From positions 63,175,000 through 63,238,999 of the forward strand of contig CM055102.1 in the NCBI GenBank assembly GCA_029204225.1: a stretch of 64,000 nucleotides of DNA. Direction: 5' to 3'. Below the pieces are notes generated by a model. That model was not told where the DNA came from. It ran no database searches and saw only the letters and a program-made list of their open reading frames with translations. Shown here in pieces: positions 44,682 through 55,662 of the stretch (position 1 is its first letter; each line of letters starts with the position of its first letter). Origin of the DNA: Diphasiastrum complanatum. Its lineage: Eukaryota > Streptophyta > Lycopodiopsida > Lycopodiales > Lycopodiaceae. The position numbers and the translations under genes were made by a program.

Positions 44682-44919
44682 CATCAAGAGAGCTCATCAC
44701 TGGAAAGTGGCATGAGAAAGGTATACTAGCTCATCATTGGTCCATCGCGATATACTTCTTTCATACCAAATTATCTAAAGAGCTACTCTACTATACGTAG
44801 GATAGTATGCTGGATAGGTAGCGTTGGGTTGCGTTGAGCGGTCTTGAAGAGTGGGTACCTCATGTATCTTACATGGAAGCATACATAAAGAAAGCAAACT
44901 CTCCTCTGGTCAGCAATAG

Positions 44920-45574
44920 TGTGAAAATTGTCAACATTTCCTAGCTAGTTTGAGGCCTAAATTGGCTAAAATTGTAAATAGTTTTGGTTCCGGAGTTTCA
45001 CACGTGTGAACCAGGCTACAATGTTTTTATTTACTGTATTTTTTCAGTATGATGAAGTGTCAAACTTCATACCCTTCAAAATGAGACCATTTTGATGTAT
45101 TTTGGTCATATAAGCCATTTTTAGCTATTTTTCCTATATAGGGAATATCTAGGGTCAAGTACCTTCTAGAGAGAGGAGAGAGAGTCATCTTCCTCATCCA
45201 TAAATAGTAGGGAAGTCGTGGAGAACAGGTTGAAGAAACCTTTTGTATGCTTCATTGAGATCAATAGATCATTGTCATTGTTTCTTCCTCCATTGAGAGC
45301 ATTGTTGTGTGTATTGTCTTCAAGCTATTGTGTATGATCTTAGGTGCTTTCCAAAAGTGATAGGCTGATGTATTATGGACTGTATAATGCTATTTTGGGC
45401 CGCACTTGATGTTTATGGAAGTTTCCATTTGTGATAAATGCTTTTTGATCAAGTTCTTTGCATTCTAGGTAGCATAGAATGTGTTGCCAATTCCTAGCTT
45501 ATGTAGTTTGGAGTGCAAGCATTCAAGCCAATGATCTTGGAGTTTAGATCCACTTAGGATCTGTATTTTTCACA
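44920..45574 (+). repeat. 5' LTR of the autonomous copia element
   Basis: 655 bp from TGTGAAAATTG to TTTTTCACA. U3 palindrome TTCACACGTGTGAA at 44,997-45,010. TATA-like CATAAATAG near 45,200. From 45,330 to the end it is the same as in the non-autonomous element. Confidence 0.96.
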
Positions 45575-45586
45575 TGGTATCAGAGC
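45575..45586 (+). other. Primer binding site
   Basis: TGGTATCAGAGC directly after the LTR, the plant initiator-Met tRNA-type site. Confidence 0.95.
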
Positions 45587-46746
45587 TGGTTGGCTTCTAT
45601 TTACAGTAAGTATTCCATTTTTGGTGATATTTGGATGTTTGATCAAGTTCTAGCATGATTTTGCATTGCTTTGTTGATCAAATCTTACTAACCTTTGTTT
45701 TGTGAGTTGAACTTGTGGATCAAAAGCATATTTCAGGTCTATTGAAGATCAGAGGCTGAAAAGAAACTATTTTGGATCAGATCATAACACCTAATCATTT
45801 GTGATTGTGAGGCTTGTGCATATTCAATACTAACAATGTTCTTTTCAATCCTATTGTTGACAATCTCCATTCTTGGATGAACACTCTCCTTAAGTGGATG
45901 AAACTTCTCCTTAAGTGGATGACAAATGCTCTTTTGAGTGAGTTGTAATTCTCCTAAAGGCTGAGCAAAGCTCCCATTTGGATGAAAGATCCCCTTTTTT
46001 GGGTGAACATATTGTAAGCTCCATTGTGAAGAGCATATTGTAAAGATTGTCATCAATTTTGGCATAAATTTTGGTGTACTTTGTTGAGCATGTAAGTAAC
46101 TCTCCTTATGTAATTTGATTGGAGCATTTGCTGGAAGGTGTTAACCATTATGCAAGTGTGTTTTCAGGTTCTTAACAGGTTGAGGAACATTCTCATGTGA
46201 AGTGATCTTAGATCTACATCTAAACACCAAGATTTGACAAGATAGTGAAGCTAGTCTTGTGATTCACTAAGTGTGCTCATTCATTCACCTCTAAATCTTG
46301 TATTTATCACTTGCTGGAGTTTATAAACTTTTAGAAGTGTGGTTTACATGTGGTTTTACAGGTTGAATCAATATCTTAGTGTGTTGATCATATGTTGATC
46401 AAGTTTGTTCATTACTAGGTAATCTTGGCATCCTAGTTTTGGGTATTTTCTAAGAATGCAAGTAACTCTTCACACCATAACTTGATTTGGTCACTTGCTG
46501 GAAAGTTTGAGAGCTTAAGCAAGAGTGTGTTCAGGTTGGTTTGATTTTGTAATCCATTCTTAGTGTGTGCAAAGTGTTGCATGTGTTTCAATCTTCCTTT
46601 CTATGCTTGGAAACCATCTAGGTTCAAGATAGAAGTGTTTTAGGGTCCTAAATCTTCATAGATCTCTTTATCTATCATTTGTTGAGAGAAAAGTGAGTGC
46701 TAAGTGCTTTAGGACAGAACCTAAAAGTTGAAGAAACATTAGAATC
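45587..46746 (+). other. Leader of the autonomous element
   Basis: Long 5' leader of 1.16 kb. Three diverged tandem units of about 184 bp are marked by TTGCTGGA at 46,128, 46,311 and 46,495, each followed by ACAGGTTG-like or CAGGTTGG-like sequence. A short repeat CTCCTTAAGTGGATG occurs twice (45,887-45,922). Probable location of RNA packaging and dimerisation signals, by analogy with other retroelements. Confidence 0.7.
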
Positions 46747-49700
46747 ATGGCTTCCAATGGTGGGATCATGCTAGAGTCTAGTGAAAGGTTGAGTTCATCA
46801 AACTACTCTACTTGGAAAGTGAGGATGGAGTCCTTACTTGAGTTGAATGAACTCATGGACATAGTTGCAGAAATTGAAGAGAGACCTCTCACACTTCAAG
46901 AGCAACAAAGGTTTGATAAGAAGGCCAAAAGGGCTCTTCATATCATTAAAATGAATGTTACAAATGAACTTCTCAAGGAAGTTGGAAAGTGTCAAAGTGC
47001 AAGTGAGGCATGGAATGCCTTAAAGAAGCTCTTTGAATCAAAGTCCACATCTAGGGTATTGACCCTAAGGAGACAAATATTTTCTAGTAGGCAAAGAGAG
47101 GGTGAAAGTGCTCATGCATTTATCTTGAGAGTTAAGTCCCTAAGTGATGATTTAGCATGCATTGATGAGAACATAGAAGATGGTGAAATAGTCCAAGTTA
47201 TGTTGAATGGTTTGCTAAATGAACATGCTAACCTTGTGCAAAGTTTTGCCATTCAAAGAGTCTTGCCAAGTGTGGTTGACTTGCAAGAAATATTATTGGC
47301 TGAAGAACATAGGTTGCAATCAAAGCTTGATGGTGCATCCTTGCAAGGTGGAGGTGAAGAGGCTTTCTTCACAAAAGGCAAATTCAAGGGCAAAGGTAAA
47401 GGCAAAGGGAAATGGTCCAAAGGTGGTAACTTTGATCATGATGATCACTCTTCCTCTTCCTCTTCTACTAAGAACAATAAGTCAAAGTTCAAGTGCTTTT
47501 ATTGTGGGATAAAAGGTCATTTTGCAAATGAATGTTATAAGAAGAAAAGAGAGCAAGGAGAGAGGCAAGGAAATCTTACAATAGATGAGGAAGAACATAA
47601 CACATGTGAATCACTTGTTATGACTTCAAGTTTGTTAGCCAACATAGATGATAATGATCCTTGGTGGATTGATAGTGGAGCCTCATCTCACATGACAAGA
47701 CATAAGGAATACTTTACATCCTTATTGTCTTATGAGGGAGAAGGTAACATCATCTACACTGCAAATGATGGTCAATGTGACATCAAAGGCATAGGCACTA
47801 TTCCTATTTCCCTTTCAACAAATAGGAAAGCAAATCTTGAAAATGTTTTGTACATTCCTTCAATCACTAAGAATTTGCTTAGTGTAAGTCAAATGATTGA
47901 CAAAGGACTTGATGTGGAGTTCATTGGAGATGCATGTTTGATAAGTAAATGTGGATCCTTGATTGCTCAAGGTAGGAGGCATGGTAAACTTTTCAAGCTT
48001 GATGCATGTGTGATCTCTAATCATGAAGGATGTATGGCTAGGGAGCAATTGACAAACCAAGAAGTTTGGCACAAGAGGTTGGGCCATCCCAACTTCAAAT
48101 CTTTGGAGGTAATGGCAAAGAAAGAGCTTGTTCTTGGTCTCCCTAAAAGTCTTGTTGCAAACAATAGTGTTTGTGAACAATGTGCCTTGTCCAAATCTCA
48201 TAGACTTGCTTATTCTAGATCTACTTCTAGATCTAAAGAAGCTTTTCAACTTGTGCATTCTGATATTCATTCTTCTAGTACAACTAGCAATGGTGGGGCA
48301 AAGATGTATGCAACTTTCATTGATGACTTTAGTAGGTATACTTGGATCTATCTTCTTAAAAGTAAGGATGAAGTGTTTGCTGCATTTGTCAAGTTCAAGA
48401 ATGAAATGGAAAACCAATTCAATACAAAGATCAAATGCTTAAGATCTGATAATGGAGGGGAATACACCTCAAATAGGTTCAAAGACTTTTGTATAGCACA
48501 TGGGATTAAGAGGGAGATGTCTAGTCCTAGGACTCCACAACAGAATGGAGTGGCCGAGAGGAAGAATAGAACCCTTTGTGAATGTGCCAAGGCAATGAGA
48601 CTACATGCTAATCTTGCTAAGTCTTTTTGGGGGGAAGCTTTAGCATGTGCTAACTATCTATGTAATAGATGGACAAGTGCTTCCTTGGATGGTAAAACTC
48701 CTCATGAGGTTCTTTATGGTAGAAGGCCGAGTGTCAAGCATTGTAGGATCTTTGGATGTACATGTTTTGTCAATATCACACTTGATGATAGAACTAAAGA
48801 AGATCCTTCATCAAAGAAGGGTGTGTTTGTTGGCTATAGTGAAGTAAGCAAGGCTTACAAAGTGTACATTCCTTCTACAAAGAAAGTTGTCATAAGTAGG
48901 GATGTCATCTTTCATGAAGAGAATGTTTCCAATGTTGTTGATGTTGATGTTGATGTGCCTACTAATCATCATGATGTGCAAGATGTCTTGGATGAAGATG
49001 GAGATGCCACTCCAAAGCAAACTTCAAGGAAGACTCAAAGGCAAAGGGCTAAGCCATCAAGGCTAACCTATGATGAAAAAGGAAAGCAAGTGGTGGACAA
49101 CTCTAACTTTGCTTTTCTTACCTCTTTTGATGAACCAACTTGTGTAGGTGAAGCAATTCAAAAGAAGGAATGGATCCAAGCCATGGATCATGAGCATCAA
49201 GCACTCATCAAAAGCAACACATGGAGGTTGGTAAAGCTTCCAAAGGACAAGAAGGCAATTGGTTGTAAGTGGATCTTCAAGATCAAGACAAATCAAGATG
49301 GATCAATCAACAAGTACAAGGCAAGGTTGGTGGCAAAGGGGTATGCTCAAGAATATGGTATTGACTATGATGAGACCTTTGCACCCATGGCAAAGATGGT
49401 AACTATTCGAATCCTAATCTCTCTTGCAACTCTTTATGATTGGGATATGTGGCAAATGGATGTTACTAATGCCTTCTTGAATGGTGATCTTGAAGAAGAT
49501 ATTTACATGGAGCAACCCGAGGGCTATGTTTCACATGATGAGCCTAATCATGTGTGCTATCTCCAAAAGAGTTTGTATGGGCTAAAGCAAGCACCAAGGA
49601 GTTGGTATGCTAAGCTCAATTCCTTCTTACTTTCTCAAAACTTTGTTATGAGTGAGTATGATCATTCTCTCTACTTTAGATTGAATGAAAATGATATCAC

Positions 49701-50700
49701 TTTACTTTTGATCTATGTTGATGACATTATCTTAAGTGGTGGTAACAATCTAGATATAGATGAAATCAAGATGGCACTCAAAAGAGAGTTTGAAATTCAA
49801 GATCTTGGTAAACTTCATTATATCTTAGGAATAGAGATTATTAGAACTTCTAAATCTACATTCATATGTCAAGAAAAGTATGTTAACTCTATTCTAAAAA
49901 GGTTTCATATGGAAGATTGTAAAGTTGTTTCTACTCCTATGGAATCAAATGTAAAGCTAACTACAAGAAGTAATGAAAGATCCTTCAAGGACATTACTCT
50001 CTATAGAAAGCTAATAGGATCTCTTATATGGTTAACCATCACAAGACCTGATCTAAGCTTTGTGGTTGGTAAACTAAGTCAATTTATGCAAGATCCTAGT
50101 GAGGCTCATTGGAAGCTAGGAAAGAGAGTACTTAGATACATCTCGGGATCTAGAGATTTTGGCATCTTGTATGGAGGTACTACACCTAACCTTTGTGGAT
50201 TTTCAGATTCAGATTTTGCAGGTGATCAAATGGATAGGAAGTCAACAAGTGCCTTTGCAATCTATCTTGGAGATGGAGTGGTCTCATGGCTATCAAAGAA
50301 GCAACCAACTATCTCTCTATCTTCCACCGAAGCCGAGTACAAGGCATTAACAACATGCACCAAGGAGATTCTTTGGATCAAGAGGATGTTATTGGATCTT
50401 CACTTGCTGGAACCAGAGAAGACTCCAATCATACTTTGTGATAACCTTTCAGCCCAAAGCTTGGCAAGCAATCCTGTTTTTCATGCAAGGAGCAAGCACA
50501 TTGAGATTGCTCACCATTTTGTGAGAGATCAAGTCATTGCCAAAGAGGTGGAGCTTCAACATGTCTCTTCAAAGGAGTGTGTGGCTGATATCTTCACCAA
50601 ACCATTGGGAAAGGACCTATATTTAATGCATAGATCTAATCTTGGAATGTGCTCAAAGACTATGTTGAAACTAGCATCCAATGTTGAAGAGGGAGTGTGA
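46747..50700 (+). CDS. Copia gag-pol polyprotein, 1,317 aa
   Basis: Encodes all proteins for retrotransposition in one frame. Gag is about 1-245. The zinc knuckle CFYCGIKGHFANEC is at 250-263. The protease active site is WWIDSGASSH (Asp309). The GAG-pre-integrase region has VWHKRLGHPN (about 440) and CEQC. The integrase core has Asp506, Asp568 and Glu604, giving D-x61-D-x35-E. Reverse transcriptase (about 818-1,065) has DVTNAFLNGDL and YVDD at 990-993. RNase H has FSDSDFAGD (from about 1,153), SSTEAEY and ADIFTKPLG. No stops or frameshifts. Length is typical of plant copia polyproteins. The start ATG follows the leader. The stop codon overlaps the 3' LTR start by 5 bp. Probably competent, though expression cannot be seen from sequence. 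Confidence 0.97.
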   Translation: MASNGGIMLESSERLSSSNYSTWKVRMESLLELNELMDIVAEIEERPLTLQEQQRFDKKAKRALHIIKMNVTNELLKEVGKCQSASEAWNALKKLFESKSTSRVLTLRRQIFSSRQREGESAHAFILRVKSLSDDLACIDENIEDGEIVQVMLNGLLNEHANLVQSFAIQRVLPSVVDLQEILLAEEHRLQSKLDGASLQGGGEEAFFTKGKFKGKGKGKGKWSKGGNFDHDDHSSSSSSTKNNKSKFKCFYCGIKGHFANECYKKKREQGERQGNLTIDEEEHNTCESLVMTSSLLANIDDNDPWWIDSGASSHMTRHKEYFTSLLSYEGEGNIIYTANDGQCDIKGIGTIPISLSTNRKANLENVLYIPSITKNLLSVSQMIDKGLDVEFIGDACLISKCGSLIAQGRRHGKLFKLDACVISNHEGCMAREQLTNQEVWHKRLGHPNFKSLEVMAKKELVLGLPKSLVANNSVCEQCALSKSHRLAYSRSTSRSKEAFQLVHSDIHSSSTTSNGGAKMYATFIDDFSRYTWIYLLKSKDEVFAAFVKFKNEMENQFNTKIKCLRSDNGGEYTSNRFKDFCIAHGIKREMSSPRTPQQNGVAERKNRTLCECAKAMRLHANLAKSFWGEALACANYLCNRWTSASLDGKTPHEVLYGRRPSVKHCRIFGCTCFVNITLDDRTKEDPSSKKGVFVGYSEVSKAYKVYIPSTKKVVISRDVIFHEENVSNVVDVDVDVPTNHHDVQDVLDEDGDATPKQTSRKTQRQRAKPSRLTYDEKGKQVVDNSNFAFLTSFDEPTCVGEAIQKKEWIQAMDHEHQALIKSNTWRLVKLPKDKKAIGCKWIFKIKTNQDGSINKYKARLVAKGYAQEYGIDYDETFAPMAKMVTIRILISLATLYDWDMWQMDVTNAFLNGDLEEDIYMEQPEGYVSHDEPNHVCYLQKSLYGLKQAPRSWYAKLNSFLLSQNFVMSEYDHSLYFRLNENDITLLLIYVDDIILSGGNNLDIDEIKMALKREFEIQDLGKLHYILGIEIIRTSKSTFICQEKYVNSILKRFHMEDCKVVSTPMESNVKLTTRSNERSFKDITLYRKLIGSLIWLTITRPDLSFVVGKLSQFMQDPSEAHWKLGKRVLRYISGSRDFGILYGGTTPNLCGFSDSDFAGDQMDRKSTSAFAIYLGDGVVSWLSKKQPTISLSSTEAEYKALTTCTKEILWIKRMLLDLHLLEPEKTPIILCDNLSAQSLASNPVFHARSKHIEIAHHFVRDQVIAKEVELQHVSSKECVADIFTKPLGKDLYLMHRSNLGMCSKTMLKLASNVEEGV
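50686..50695 (+). other. Polypurine tract
   Basis: GAAGAGGGAG within the last codons of the polyprotein, directly before the 3' LTR. Confidence 0.88.
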
Positions 50701-51350
50701 AAATTGTCAACATTTCCTAGCTAGTTTGAGGCCTAAATTGGCTAAAATTGTAAATAGTTTTGGTTCTGGAGTTTCACACGTGTGAACCAGGCTACAATGT
50801 TTTTATTTACTGTATTTTTTCAGTATGATGAAGTGTCAAACTTCATACCCTTCAAAATGAGACCATTTTGATGTATTTTGGTCATATAAGCCATTTTTAG
50901 CTATTTTTCCTACATAGGGAATATCTAGGGTCAAGTACCTTCTAGAGAGAGGAGAGAGAGTCATCTTCCTTATCCATAAATAGTAGGGAAGTCGTGGAGA
51001 ACAGGTTGGAGAAACCTTTTGTATGCTTCATTGAGATCAATAGATCATTGTCATTGTTTCTTCCTCCATTGAGAGCATTGTTGTGTGTATTGTCTTCAAG
51101 CTATTGTGTATGATCTTAGGTGCTTTCCAAAAGTGATAGGCTGATGTATTATGGACTGTATAATGCTATTTTGGGCCGCACTTGATGTTTATGGAAGTTT
51201 CCATTTGTGATAAATGCTTTTTGATCAAGTTCTTTGCATTCTAGGTAGCATAGAATGTGTTGCCAATTCCTAGCTTATGTAGTTTGGAGTGCAAGCATTC
51301 AAGCCAATGATCTTGGAGTTTAGATCCACTTAGGATCTGTATTTTTCACA
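50696..51350 (+). repeat. 3' LTR of the autonomous copia element
   Basis: 655 bp. It differs from the 5' LTR at four sites seen by eye (for example GGTTCTGGAG against GGTTCCGGAG, and CCTACATAGG against CCTATATAGG), all transitions. U3 palindrome at 50,773-50,786. Confidence 0.96.
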
Positions 51351-51767
51351 ATAGCTTGTGGGATTGCAATTGGGCAGATGATATATACCCTACAGAACAG
51401 CGATTGGCAATGTATATTATCTACCAAATATGTTTATGATGGTATTCATTTATAAACAAGATGCCAACGATTGATGGTATTCATTCATAAACAAGATGTC
51501 TAGCTAGTGATGACATAGCCAATCACCTTAGCTAGCGATGCATAAACACATATGAATGGATGCAAGAAAACCACTAATATAGGTGCAATCAAATGAAAGT
51601 AAAGTGGTCATTTCTAACCGTAGGATGAGAGTCAAGTGATCTTGACCTTTGAAAATGCCATAAGTGTAGTTGGAGGTTTAAATTTTTCCACCAAAAAACT
51701 TTCTAAGGGTCATATACCTTGCAAGGTTTACAATATCAAGTAGAAGTAGTAAAATAGAGTACCATCC

Positions 51768-51769
<2 letters not shown>

Positions 51770-51819
<50 letters not shown>
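51770..51819. repeat. (GA)n microsatellite
   Basis: About 50 bp, partner of 29,217-29,240. Confidence 0.96.
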
Positions 51820-51822
<3 letters not shown>

Positions 51823-52257
51823 TGAAAGAGTTAAAGGTAACCACTAGGAAGGTGTGTATCCCTTGATTTTCTTTCGTTAAAGGCGTGGTTCAAATGTTTC
51901 TTGTGGATGATAAGTTTCACAAGAAAGCCCAAACGTCGCAGGGAGGGAGCATGTGTTGATTTTCTAGAATATGATATAATCATACGGTTTGAGAATTTTG
52001 ATTAGCACTCTATAATGTTCTCTCTTTTTTTCTCTTTGTGTGTGTTTAGGGTGTGTGTGTGTGTGTAAGTATGATGCCATTAGTTTATGTTTCAACCTTA
52101 CTAGTTCATGCTACTCTAATTCATAGTATCTTAATTTATGTTTAGGGTGGGTGTGTATGTAAGTATGATGCCATTAGTTTATGTTTCAAACTTACTAGTT
52201 CATGCTACTCTAATTCATAGTATCTTAATTTATGTGTTATATATTCGTTTATATTTC

Positions 52258-52259
<2 letters not shown>

Positions 52260-52315
<56 letters not shown>
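52260..52315. repeat. (GA)n microsatellite
   Basis: About 56 bp, partner of 28,722-28,848. 52,085-52,140 and 52,170-52,225 upstream are near-identical tandem copies (ATGCCATTAGTTTATG and CATGCTACTCTAATTC). Confidence 0.96.
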
Positions 52316-52317
<2 letters not shown>

Positions 52318-52585
52318 CCAGTCCCCCCTCACAATATGTAGTTTGCTCGAAAATGGATGGTTGCAATTTTTTTATTTACCAATTATGTGCAAATTATGCT
52401 TACCAACTTTGTTTCATGCTATTAGTTTACAATTTGTGTTATATATTAGTTTATGTTTCATGCTTTTGTTCTCAAGGATTAATGTTTCATGGTAACTAGC
52501 ATTAGTTTATGTTTCATGCTTACTAGTTCATGCTTCATTAGTTTGTAGTATCTTAATTTATGTGTTATATATTTGTTATCATGCC

Positions 52586-52588
<3 letters not shown>

Positions 52589-52626
<38 letters not shown>
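52589..52626. repeat. (GA)n microsatellite
   Basis: About 38 bp, partner of 28,262-28,436. Confidence 0.95.
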
Positions 52627-52627
<1 letters not shown>

Positions 52628-52857
52628 TTAAAGGTAACCAACACTCCCAACTATAGGAAGGTGTGTAGCCCTTGTTTTCTTTTGTTAAAAGCATGGTCAA
52701 ATGTTTCATGTTGGAAGATGAGTTCCACAAAAAAGCCCAAACGCCGCAGGGAGGGAGCATGTGGTGACAGTATGGAATAATATATAATTTTACAGTTCAG
52801 GAGTTTTGATTAGGACTCTATAATGTTCTCTGTTTTTTTTTCTATTCGTGTGTGTTT

Positions 52858-52958
<101 letters not shown>

Positions 52959-53760
52959 GCACGCGCGCGAGTGTGCGGTTCCCCTATCATAGTGCGAGCT
53001 TTTATAGGTATTGAGTCAAAGCTACGAGGACAATACCAGTATATAAATCAATTTTTTATTTTTAATTAACACTAAACCATAAACCCTAAACAACAACAAG
53101 AAACCCACCCTGAAGTCCCCATAAACCGTGGGAAATGAAAATGAAGCACTATGACAAAAAATTAGGACGTGCAATGAATTCTTGGAGTATTAATTATGAC
53201 ATGAATCTATTGAGGATGCAAAGGGGTATAATTGGCTCTGGAATCAAGTTGTCTATGTCGATTGGATATTTTGCCTAGATATGATGCCACCAAAGAGGCC
53301 GATGATGTGCAGGCTGTTGGCGTTCTTGAACCTAATGGTTCACCACATCGAAGAGAGAAAAATGTGGTGGCTACTTCAAACTCAATAACTTGGTCATTTG
53401 GATTCAAACAAGTGTCCACATGTAACCATTTTGAAATATTGAGTTCAAAGTAGCAGCATCATTTTCTCTCTTCAATACTTCAAACTGTCAGACTCAATGA
53501 CTGCCAAGCTCTTACACACCGTGGTCTTCTTCGGTGTCATCATAGAAGAGACACCCCCTCGTTACATACGAGTCACTTTTAGGGCCAGTGAGCCTCATTT
53601 TGAGGTATACTCCTCAGTGGGGTTTAAGTTGGATCATTATTGTTGTTTGAACTTGAAATGGTCATGAATGGACAATATATGTATTGGTATTGACGTTGTA
53701 GCTATGAGTCAGTATACACAAAAGTCTTGGCATCCATTTCAAAGTACTCCATATTTTAGC

Positions 53761-53762
<2 letters not shown>

Positions 53763-53828
<66 letters not shown>
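53763..53828. repeat. (GA)n microsatellite
   Basis: About 66 bp, partner of 27,174-27,292. A G-run of 18 bp lies further on at 54,376-54,393, opposite the C-run at 26,640-26,650. Confidence 0.96.
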
Positions 53829-53832
<4 letters not shown>

Positions 53833-54815
53833 CATGGTGATTTCTTTTTACTATTTTTGAGATTCTCATTGGTTGCCTGCAGTATTTTAGCTCCTTCTTC
53901 CGTTGCACCCATTGTGTTAGAGGGTGGATGCCCTAGCTAGAGGTCAAGCCATAGTCGTGGGTCATCCCGCTTTTCCTCTATGAGCGAGGATGAAGTTATT
54001 AGCTACCTTGATCAGTTGTCTTCCTCGCAACAGGATAGGGTTTTAGAGCGACTGAGGGCTCGACGCTTGGCTCATAGCTCTAGCAGAATAGTTGAGTACA
54101 CATCATCGACCGAAGAGATTTAGTCGACTCCTCGTGTAGACCGGACACATGTTTCCCTTCCCGTGAGAGTCACTCCAACGAGGGTCCCTCCCCCACCCAT
54201 GGCGCTACTGCCAGTGCTTCCTCCCGACACTCTCAGGAGAGGAGGAGGAGCCGCCTCGGTGTGTCCTGTTGTGGAGGATGTGGCGATGGCCCTAATTCGC
54301 CCGATGTGGTCATGAGTCCTGCATGTCCGCATAGCACATCTTGACGTAATGTATTGGGGGGGGAGAATAGCCAAGGGGGGGGGGGGGGGGGGGTATCGAG
54401 GGGAGAATAGCCAGTGGCGAGAGGGTGGAAGGGATCGAGATGGGAGAATAGCCAGTGGGGGCCTGGAGGGTGAGATGAAAACCCCATGGTGAAACGTGAC
54501 CCCACAGATTAAAGCCAGGAGGATAGTCGAACTCAGTGGCAGTGTGTCCAGAGGTAGGGAGAATGTGAGGGATAAAAGTGGGCGTGCCGGTAATCTCAGG
54601 TATGAGAGATGCAGGAGTCGTAGTATCGTGTGTCGTACGCATTGCCTCCTGGGTTAGTGTCTCTCGATCACTTACCCTTTAAGGAAGTGAATGAATTTCT
54701 TAATGACTTCCTCATTGGAGAATATCTTTTTCCATAATAATGGCTTTTAGTAACTGCCTCTCGTCTTTTATTGCGATATTCCCCAATGGAAATGTCACAA
54801 AAAATTGCTTCCCCA

Positions 54816-55662
54816 TACATAAAGGATACTTCCTTCATATTCTGCCCCTTTTTTGGGCTCCTTAAAAAGTAGAATATGTCACTGTTTTTTTCAGAAAAAA
54901 TTTGTGGCCTATTCCAGCCTGCTCATTATGTTTCATAATGAGGATGTAAAAATTTTCGAAGTATCCATTACACAATGGAAAGAGGCCGGGCACAGGCCAT
55001 TCTGCCCGGTTAATACATAAAATTTTGAATTCTTTGACATTATGCCTTTTGAAACATATAAGTTCTTGTTTTTCATGACTTGTTCCAATAGTTTCATCTC
55101 AATGTGAAAGTCAGTTTCTCTTGTTTAATGAAGCAAACTGAAGCATGCTATAGAGTAGAGTCAGTGGAAAGTAGGGTGAGTGTTAAAAAAAGTTACGGCA
55201 AAAAGAAGTTTAAAAAGGTTTTTACAACGGGGAAGTACGGCCGCCTCCTAGGTCCTTCTGGGGCCATCACAAGGGCCTTCACGGCCTTCCTCCCAATCCC
55301 CAAATAATTCCATGGAGGAGGTTGGTAACAAGAACCTCCCCCATGAAAAATCTTGAAAAGGGAGGATGATTGATTAGTGGAATGTTTTAATTTTGGCCAT
55401 GGAAAGACAATATTATAATTAGTGAAAATGGCTAATTTATTATTGAATAGCTTCACATCCTTGCCATAACATATTATATTATTAGCGTTGTTCCCGTAAC
55501 AATGCTATGCTACGTTTCTAATGAAGAAGCTGAGCAAAAGAATAATAATTTCTAAGGCTCATCAATGCTGCTGCTATACATACATATATACACTCTTCTG
55601 GTTCTGGGTGGTTTGATCTTCGACAACAACAAAATTTGCATTGCATATTGCGACACCAGGTA
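54816..55662. other. Single-copy flank of the RNase T2 gene
   Basis: No partner in the window and no convincing gene. A 67-codon frame (55,104-55,307) with basic runs (SYGKKKFKKVF) is unrecognised. 55,500-55,662 is the 3' flank of the RNase gene. Confidence 0.45.

Larger units (their letters stand above)
44920..51350 (+). mobile_element. Full-length autonomous Ty1/copia retrotransposon
   Basis: A complete 6,431-bp element: 655-bp LTRs, primer site, leader, one intact 1,317-codon polyprotein, polypurine tract. Flanked by ATAG on both sides (or 5 bp AATAG if the last LTR base is shared). The undisturbed target is at 29,985-29,988. The LTRs differ at four positions that I can see, so insertion is recent but older than that of the non-autonomous element. 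Confidence 0.95.

Noticed and set aside
47860-48417. A 185-codon minus frame inside the copia polyprotein
   Set aside because: Shadow of the intact gag-pol frame on the opposite strand.
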